Source: MGOM01 sp035455265 (lineage in GTDB: Bacteria; Chloroflexota; Anaerolineae; Anaerolineales; E44-bin32). From it: a DNA stretch of 41,996 nucleotides. Positions 38,465-41,996 of the stretch are shown here, piece by piece. The notes below the pieces were generated by a model that saw only the letters and a program-made list of their open reading frames with translations, ran no database searches and was not told the DNA's origin. The stretch lies in NCBI GenBank assembly GCA_035455265.1, contig DATIFK010000157.1, positions 1 through 41,996 on the forward strand. The letters are read 5' to 3'. A program made the translations under genes and the position numbers. Within the stretch, counting starts at the first letter, position 1, and every line of letters begins with the position of its first letter.

Positions 38465-39169
38465 CTATTTCGACCCGAAGAGCGAGACGATCCAGACGAG
38501 GAGCGGCGTCACCAGGAGGGCCGGCAGCAGGTTCCCGGTCCGGATACGTTTGATTTCCAGCAGGCTGCTGATCGCCAGGCCGACGAGCAGGATTCCTCCG
38601 ACCGCCGTCATTTCCGCCACCATGGCATCGGTCAGGATCGATTGGGCGGTTGCGGCGAGAAGGGTCAAACCGCCCTGGTAGACCAGGATGACGACGATCG
38701 AAAAGAGCACGCCCAATCCCAACGTCGAAGCCAGAGCCAGCGACGCGAAACCATCCATCACCGACTTGATGGCAAGCAGGCTGTAATCCCCTGTCAGGCC
38801 GTCCTGGATCGACCCCAAGATGGTCATCGGCCCGACACAGAAGAGCAGGCTGGCGGTGAGGAACCCTCGCACGAACGGACTGCCGGAGCCCTGCTCGCCG
38901 GCGAAGCGGGCTTCCAACGTGGCGCCCAGACTCGCCAGGCGGTCCTCCACCTGCCACCACTCGCCCAACAATCCACCGATGAGCAATCCGCCTAGCGCGT
39001 AGAGCGGGTTCTGAGTCTCGAGAAAGAGTCGAAGGCCAATCGCCAGGGTGAACAGGCCCAGGCCGGCCAGCACCGTGGATCGAAGCCGCTCCGGAAGCCG
39101 CGCACCGAAGACAAGCCCGAGCGTTCCACCGACCAGCACGGTGGCCGCGTTCAGCAGGGTGCCGATCAC
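38465..39169 (-). CDS. DUF554 family membrane protein (YdfK-like)
   Basis: 234 residues with about six to seven hydrophobic helices, starting with MIGTLLNAATVLVGGTLGLVFG, the DUF554 signature opening. The GLFTLAIGLRLFLET, FCVGPMTILGSIQDGLTGD and SVMDGFASLALASTLGLGVLFS segments are also characteristic. These are integral membrane proteins without an assigned biochemical role. Its ATG overlaps the stop of the upstream adenosyltransferase gene by 4 nt (ATGA), so the two form an operon. Confidence 0.88.
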   Translation of the reverse strand: MIGTLLNAATVLVGGTLGLVFGARLPERLRSTVLAGLGLFTLAIGLRLFLETQNPLYALGGLLIGGLLGEWWQVEDRLASLGATLEARFAGEQGSGSPFVRGFLTASLLFCVGPMTILGSIQDGLTGDYSLLAIKSVMDGFASLALASTLGLGVLFSIVVILVYQGGLTLLAATAQSILTDAMVAEMTAVGGILLVGLAISSLLEIKRIRTGNLLPALLVTPLLVWIVSLFGSK

Positions 39170-39720
39170 GTCGCCTCGTGCCGCGCCAGCGTGGGCCCTT
39201 CCAGGCCGGCCGCTTGGACTTCGGCCAGCTCGAGGGCGAAGCAGAGGGATGAGGCGCGATTGAGGTAGCGGAGAAGATCAGGGTTGGACAGGTCCCCGTC
39301 GTGGGTCAGGCGTGCCACACGTCGTTCGGCGCGGCGTAGCACGGTGCGGGCCAGATCGAGGGCTCCTGCCGCCGGAGTATCGCCAGCCAGGATGAAGCCC
39401 TTGAGATCGGCAGTACCGGTGATCCGATCGATTTCCATCTCCAGCCAGGCCACGCGCGACGGATCGATCGACCGGAAGCGGCCGGCTTCCTCTGGAGTGG
39501 CGGCCACCTCGGCCATGAGATGATACAAATCGCGCTGCAGGGTTTCCAGCACCGTCCGGGTAGAGGGACGGCGGGTCAGGGCGCGGGCGAGCCCCAGCGC
39601 CGCGGCCGCCTCATCTACGTCGCCATTGGCTTCGGTGCGGGGGTGGTATTTGGGGACGCGGCCCTCTCCGAGAAGCCCGGTCGTCCCGTCATCCCCATCG
39701 CGCGTATAGAGGTTGGGCAC
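39166..39720 (-). CDS. Cob(I)alamin adenosyltransferase, PduO type
   Basis: 184 residues. The N-terminal LYTRDGDDGTTGLLGEGRVPKYHPR block is the ATP-binding signature of PduO-type enzymes; the YLNRASSLCFALEL segment near the C-terminus is the family's 'YLNRLSD' region, here with AS in place of LSD. The enzyme adds adenosyl to cob(I)alamin to form coenzyme B12. The GTG start at 39720 lies 6 nt from a TATAAT, predicting a leaderless mRNA. It forms an operon with the DUF554 gene, with no other cobalamin gene nearby. Confidence 0.87.
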   Translation of the reverse strand: MPNLYTRDGDDGTTGLLGEGRVPKYHPRTEANGDVDEAAAALGLARALTRRPSTRTVLETLQRDLYHLMAEVAATPEEAGRFRSIDPSRVAWLEMEIDRITGTADLKGFILAGDTPAAGALDLARTVLRRAERRVARLTHDGDLSNPDLLRYLNRASSLCFALELAEVQAAGLEGPTLARHEAT

Positions 39721-39726
39721 ACGGGG

Positions 39727-39732
39727 ATTATA
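39727..39732 (-). promoter_or_regulatory. Predicted -10 box of the adenosyltransferase gene (leaderless configuration)
   Basis: On the minus strand TATAAT (39732-39727), then CCCCGT, then the GTG start at 39720. Transcription would start at the initiator codon. The -35 position is occupied by the heptamer array. Confidence 0.6.
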
Positions 39733-39734
39733 AG

Positions 39735-39838
39735 TGCAGTTCTCAGTCTTCAGTTGTCAGTCATCAGTCCTTCGATCATGATCGGCCTCATGCACTTGAC
39801 TGAAGACTGTCAACTGCTAACTGACAACTCCGAGGACG
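39735..39838. repeat. Inverted pair of heptamer arrays between adenosyltransferase and comEA promoters
   Basis: Left arm (about 39735-39770): CAGTTCTCAGTCTTCAGTTG and on. Right arm (about 39793-39838): GACTGAAGACTGTCAACTGC and on, approximately its reverse complement. Between them is a perfect palindrome, CGATCATGATCG (39773-39784). Units are 7 bp, of the TCAGTTG type. The array is flanked on both sides by divergent promoters. Confidence 0.65.
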
Positions 39839-39839
39839 G

Positions 39840-39868
39840 TTGACTCCGAGGCCTTCGTCCCCGATAAT
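39840..39868 (+). promoter_or_regulatory. Predicted promoter of comEA
   Basis: TTGACT (39840-39845) and GATAAT (39863-39868) with a 17-nt spacer; the ATG is at 39895, preceded by AAGGGGGATAGGG. The -35 box abuts the end of the heptamer array. Confidence 0.55.
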
Positions 39869-39894
39869 CGGCTCGTCAGGCAAGGGGGATAGGG

Positions 39895-40440
39895 ATGTTT
39901 GCGCAAGGCCGGCGGCTGCTGGGCGGCGTCCTGTTGGGCGCCCTGACATCCGCCCTGATCTTCCTGGCCCTCGCGGAGCCGCGAGGCCGTCCGCTCGAAC
40001 TCCTACCTCTCCCCACCCCGTCGCCGCTGCGGGTCCACGTCGCCGGCGCCGTCCTGCATCCCGGAGTCTACGAAGTCCCGCGAGGCTCCATCGTCCAGGA
40101 TGCCGTGCGAACCGCCGGGGGCCCGGCATCCGACGCCGACCTCGACCGAGTCAACCTCGCCGCCGAACTGACCGATGGGGAACGGATCCTGGTGCCGGCC
40201 GCGGTGGCCGCAGGCTCGAGTTCGTCCTCGCCGGGAGCCTCGGATGGCACTCTCGATCTGAACACGGCGACCGCGGCGGATCTGGAGAAGCTTCCCGGGA
40301 TCGGACCTGGGTTGGCGCGGGCGATCGTCGAACACCGCGAGGCCCACGGGCCATTCCAGACGGTCGAAGACCTCCTTCTGGTGCCGGGCATCGGACCGTC
40401 GCGCCTGGCCCAGATTCGCGATCTTGTGGGGGTCCACTGA
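39895..40440 (+). CDS. comEA: ComEA-like DNA-binding protein (SLBB plus helix-hairpin-helix)
   Basis: 181 residues. An N-terminal membrane anchor (about 7-27), then an SLBB domain (about 44-102, VHVAGAVLHPGVYEVPRGSIVQDAVRTAGG), a Ser/Gly linker, and a pair of helix-hairpin-helix motifs from about 119: LDLNTATAADLEKLPGIGPGLARAIVEHRE and VEDLLLVPGIGPSRLAQI. This is the full ComEA layout. ComEA binds double-stranded DNA outside the membrane during natural transformation and passes it to ComEC. comEC, often adjacent, is not in the window, so competence cannot be concluded. Confidence 0.92.
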   Translation: MFAQGRRLLGGVLLGALTSALIFLALAEPRGRPLELLPLPTPSPLRVHVAGAVLHPGVYEVPRGSIVQDAVRTAGGPASDADLDRVNLAAELTDGERILVPAAVAAGSSSSSPGASDGTLDLNTATAADLEKLPGIGPGLARAIVEHREAHGPFQTVEDLLLVPGIGPSRLAQIRDLVGVH

Positions 40441-40451
40441 AGCCCGGCTTC

Positions 40452-40479
40452 TTGCCGCAGCCGCGACCGCCGGTATAAT
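40452..40479 (+). promoter_or_regulatory. Predicted promoter of mutM (leaderless configuration)
   Basis: TTGCCG (40452-40457), 16-nt spacer, TATAAT (40474-40479), then CCGCTC and the GTG start at 40486. Only 6 nt separate the -10 box from the start codon, so the transcript should begin at or next to GTG. Confidence 0.6.
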
Positions 40480-40485
40480 CCGCTC

Positions 40486-41313
40486 GTGCCCGAGCTCCCC
40501 GAGGTCGAAACCCTGGTCCGCAACTTGCGCATCGGGTCCGGCGAGGCGCCGCCGTTGCCGGGTCGGTCCATCCGAGACGTCACCGTCCGCTGGCCCAGGC
40601 ATATCGCCCGACCCGATGCCGCCGCCTTTCGGGCGGCGATTCGGGGCCGGACGATTCGCGACGTCCAGCGCCGCGGCAAGTACCTGGTCTTCCCATTGGA
40701 CGACGCCTCGCTCTTGATCCACCTCAAGATGAGCGGAGATCTCACCGTCGTCCGGACCGACTCGCCCGACGGGCGATTCGAGCACACCCGGTTCCACCTG
40801 GATGACGGGTGGGATCTTCGATTCGCCGACGCGCGCAAGTTCGGCAAGGTCTTCCTGCTCGAGGATCCGGCCTCGGTGCTGGGCGCCCTCGGCCCGGAGC
40901 CCCTGGCCGACGCGTTCACGGCCCGTCGTTTGGCCGAGGCCCTGCGCCGCCGGTCGCGCGCCTTGAAGCCTCTCCTGTTGGATCAGACGTTCCTCGCCGG
41001 ACTCGGCAACATCTATGCCGACGAAGCCCTGCACCGGGCCCGTCTCCATCCCTTGCGGCGCAGCGATCGGTTGACCGACGACGAGGTGGGCCGTCTGTGG
41101 CGCGGCATCCGGGCCGCTCTGCGCGCCGGATTGCGCCACAACGGGGCGAGCATCGACTGGGTCTACCGGGGCGGAGCCTTCCAGAATCACTTCCGCGTCT
41201 ACCAGCGGGCGGGCCAACCCTGCCCGGTCTGCGGAACACGAATCCGCCGCATGGTCGTCGGGCAGCGCGGGACGCACTACTGCCCGACCTGTCAACGGGA
41301 GCGCAGGAAATGA
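40486..41313 (+). CDS. mutM: Formamidopyrimidine-DNA glycosylase (Fpg/MutM)
   Basis: 275 residues starting at GTG. The N-terminal PELPEVETLVRNL supplies the catalytic Pro (second residue) and Glu3; the conserved beta-elimination lysine is in RGKYLVF (Lys65). The helix-two-turn-helix region includes LAGLGNIYADEALHRARLHP, and a C-terminal zinc finger has Cys246, 249, 266 and 269 (CPVC, CPTC). The enzyme removes 8-oxoguanine and formamidopyrimidines and nicks the abasic site. An insertion around residues 14-26 (RIGSGEAPPLPGR) lengthens the first loop relative to E. coli Fpg. Its stop overlaps the start of the next gene by 4 nt (ATGA). Confidence 0.95.
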   Translation: MPELPEVETLVRNLRIGSGEAPPLPGRSIRDVTVRWPRHIARPDAAAFRAAIRGRTIRDVQRRGKYLVFPLDDASLLIHLKMSGDLTVVRTDSPDGRFEHTRFHLDDGWDLRFADARKFGKVFLLEDPASVLGALGPEPLADAFTARRLAEALRRRSRALKPLLLDQTFLAGLGNIYADEALHRARLHPLRRSDRLTDDEVGRLWRGIRAALRAGLRHNGASIDWVYRGGAFQNHFRVYQRAGQPCPVCGTRIRRMVVGQRGTHYCPTCQRERRK

Positions 41314-41996
41314 TCGACAACTCGCTCTTGATGGGCATCGTGTTGATCGGCGTAGGCATCGCGCTGGCGCTGATCGCCTACGCCGTCATGCTCAATCGTA
41401 GGGACGGAGAAGAGCCTGTCGAGGCCGAGGCTCTGGAAGTTGAGCCCGCGGCGGAGGCAACGGCCGAGCTCAGCACCGAGGCCCTCGAGCCGCCCGCCGA
41501 GCCCGTTGAGCCACCGCCGCCCAGGGTCGCCCCGGCGCCGATGCCTCCCGACGCGGCGGCTCCCCCGGTTTCCATTCAGCCCACCACCGGCATCCCGGCG
41601 CGGCGCCTATTGCCCGTCGCTACCCTCTTGCGGGAAGAGGTGACCGGCGACCTCGTCATCCAGGTCGGAGATCATGTCTATCGCCGCGTGGAAGATCTGC
41701 GCAGCTCCTCCGACTCCGCGCGCGTCCAGTCCGTTTCCGCGGATCTGGCCCGCTGGCTCTCTCGGGTGACGCCGAAGCCACCCGGCGCCGCACGTGAGGA
41801 AGCCCCGGCCAAGCCCGGCTCGATGATCGAGCAAATCAACCTGATTCTCGAGGAGAAGCTTGCCGCTGCCGGGTCCGCCACGCGGGGCGTGCGCTTGGCC
41901 GAAGGCCCCGGCGGAGTGGTCCGTGTCTTCATCGGAGTCAATTCCTACCCCATGGAAGAAGTCCCCGACTCCGAGGTCCGGCAGTTGATCCGTCAG
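41310..41996 (+). CDS. Membrane-anchored protein with acidic Pro/Ala/Glu linker (3'-truncated, unrecognised)
   Basis: 229 codons are open from the ATG at 41310 to the window end. One N-terminal transmembrane helix (about 6-27, LMGIVLIGVGIALALIAYAVM) is followed by NRRDGEE and roughly 60 residues rich in Glu, Ala and Pro, then an alpha/beta region: ARRLLPVATLLREEVTGDLVIQVGDHVYRRVEDL. After another short linker comes MIEQINLILEEKLAAAG and VVRVFIGVNSYPMEEVPDSEVRQLIRQ. I do not recognise a named family. Overlap with the mutM stop (ATGA) implies coupled translation. The domain after the linker is probably cytoplasmic, judging from the basic residues after the helix, but this is inference. Confidence 0.75.
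   Translation, partial: MIDNSLLMGIVLIGVGIALALIAYAVMLNRRDGEEPVEAEALEVEPAAEATAELSTEALEPPAEPVEPPPPRVAPAPMPPDAAAPPVSIQPTTGIPARRLLPVATLLREEVTGDLVIQVGDHVYRRVEDLRSSSDSARVQSVSADLARWLSRVTPKPPGAAREEAPAKPGSMIEQINLILEEKLAAAGSATRGVRLAEGPGGVVRVFIGVNSYPMEEVPDSEVRQLIRQ

Overview
The window is a gene-dense, high-GC (about two thirds G+C by eye) bacterial chromosome segment with no tRNA, rRNA, CRISPR array or recognisable transposase gene. Gene content and style suggest a Chloroflexota bacterium, probably Anaerolineae-like: a compact nusA-rnpM-infB-rbfA-nrnA-truB-ribF operon without rimP, lipoproteins with Pro/Thr-rich linkers followed by LysM and M23 domains, a LiaI/LiaF-like small membrane protein, a tandem-XRE regulator, a kinase-STAND-TPR giant and a DHH-CBS-nucleotidyltransferase. 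This placement is inference. A SURF1 fragment at the left edge implies aerobic respiration with cytochrome c oxidase.

Layout. (1) 1-9960: end of a SURF1 gene, then a nine-gene minus-strand operon that reads, in transcription order, nusA, rnpM(ylxR), infB, rbfA, nrnA, truB, ribF, thyX (tandem form), osmC. It has a good promoter and a terminator-like hairpin in its leader. (2) 10092-12719: divergent gyrA-like topoisomerase subunit. (3) 12930-17843: minus-strand operon of a four-helix membrane protein and three paralogous LysM/M23 lipoproteins, each joined to the next by a 4-nt start/stop overlap. (4) 18126-21246: DHH-DHHA1-CBS-CBS-nucleotidyltransferase and a GNAT. (5) 21504-22907: GH13 amylase-family enzyme. 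(6) 23069-29073: plus-strand run of lipM, ylxP(DUF503), GAF-PP2C phosphatase and a 1193-residue Ser/Thr kinase-ATPase-TPR protein. (7) 29282-32921: stand-alone receiver, then a zinc ribbon-MshEN histidine kinase, a GAF histidine kinase and an OmpR-type regulator in one overlapping operon. (8) 33044-35574: tandem-XRE regulator, TPR protein, GNAT and DUF3052 protein. (9) 35606-36617: two paralogous receiver-only proteins. (10) 36791-39720: alpha/beta hydrolase, DsbA-like thioredoxin, DUF554 membrane protein and PduO-type cobalamin adenosyltransferase. (11) 39840-41996: comEA, mutM and the start of an unrecognised membrane-anchored protein.

Themes. The first operon couples transcription elongation, translation initiation, ribosome and tRNA maturation, nanoRNA degradation and flavin synthesis; the FAD made by RibF is the cofactor type of ThyX. 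Regions 6, 7 and 9 form a dense signalling island in which one histidine kinase carries a predicted c-di-GMP-binding MshEN domain.

The most unusual non-coding signal is a family of degenerate 7-bp repeat arrays (TTAGTGG/CAGCTGA type and GGGAGCT type) in six intergenic gaps. Several are arranged as inverted pairs and several end right beside a promoter. Many promoters share TATAATCC, and three genes (lipM, the cobalamin adenosyltransferase gene, mutM) have the -10 box only 6-7 nt from the start codon, which predicts leaderless mRNAs.
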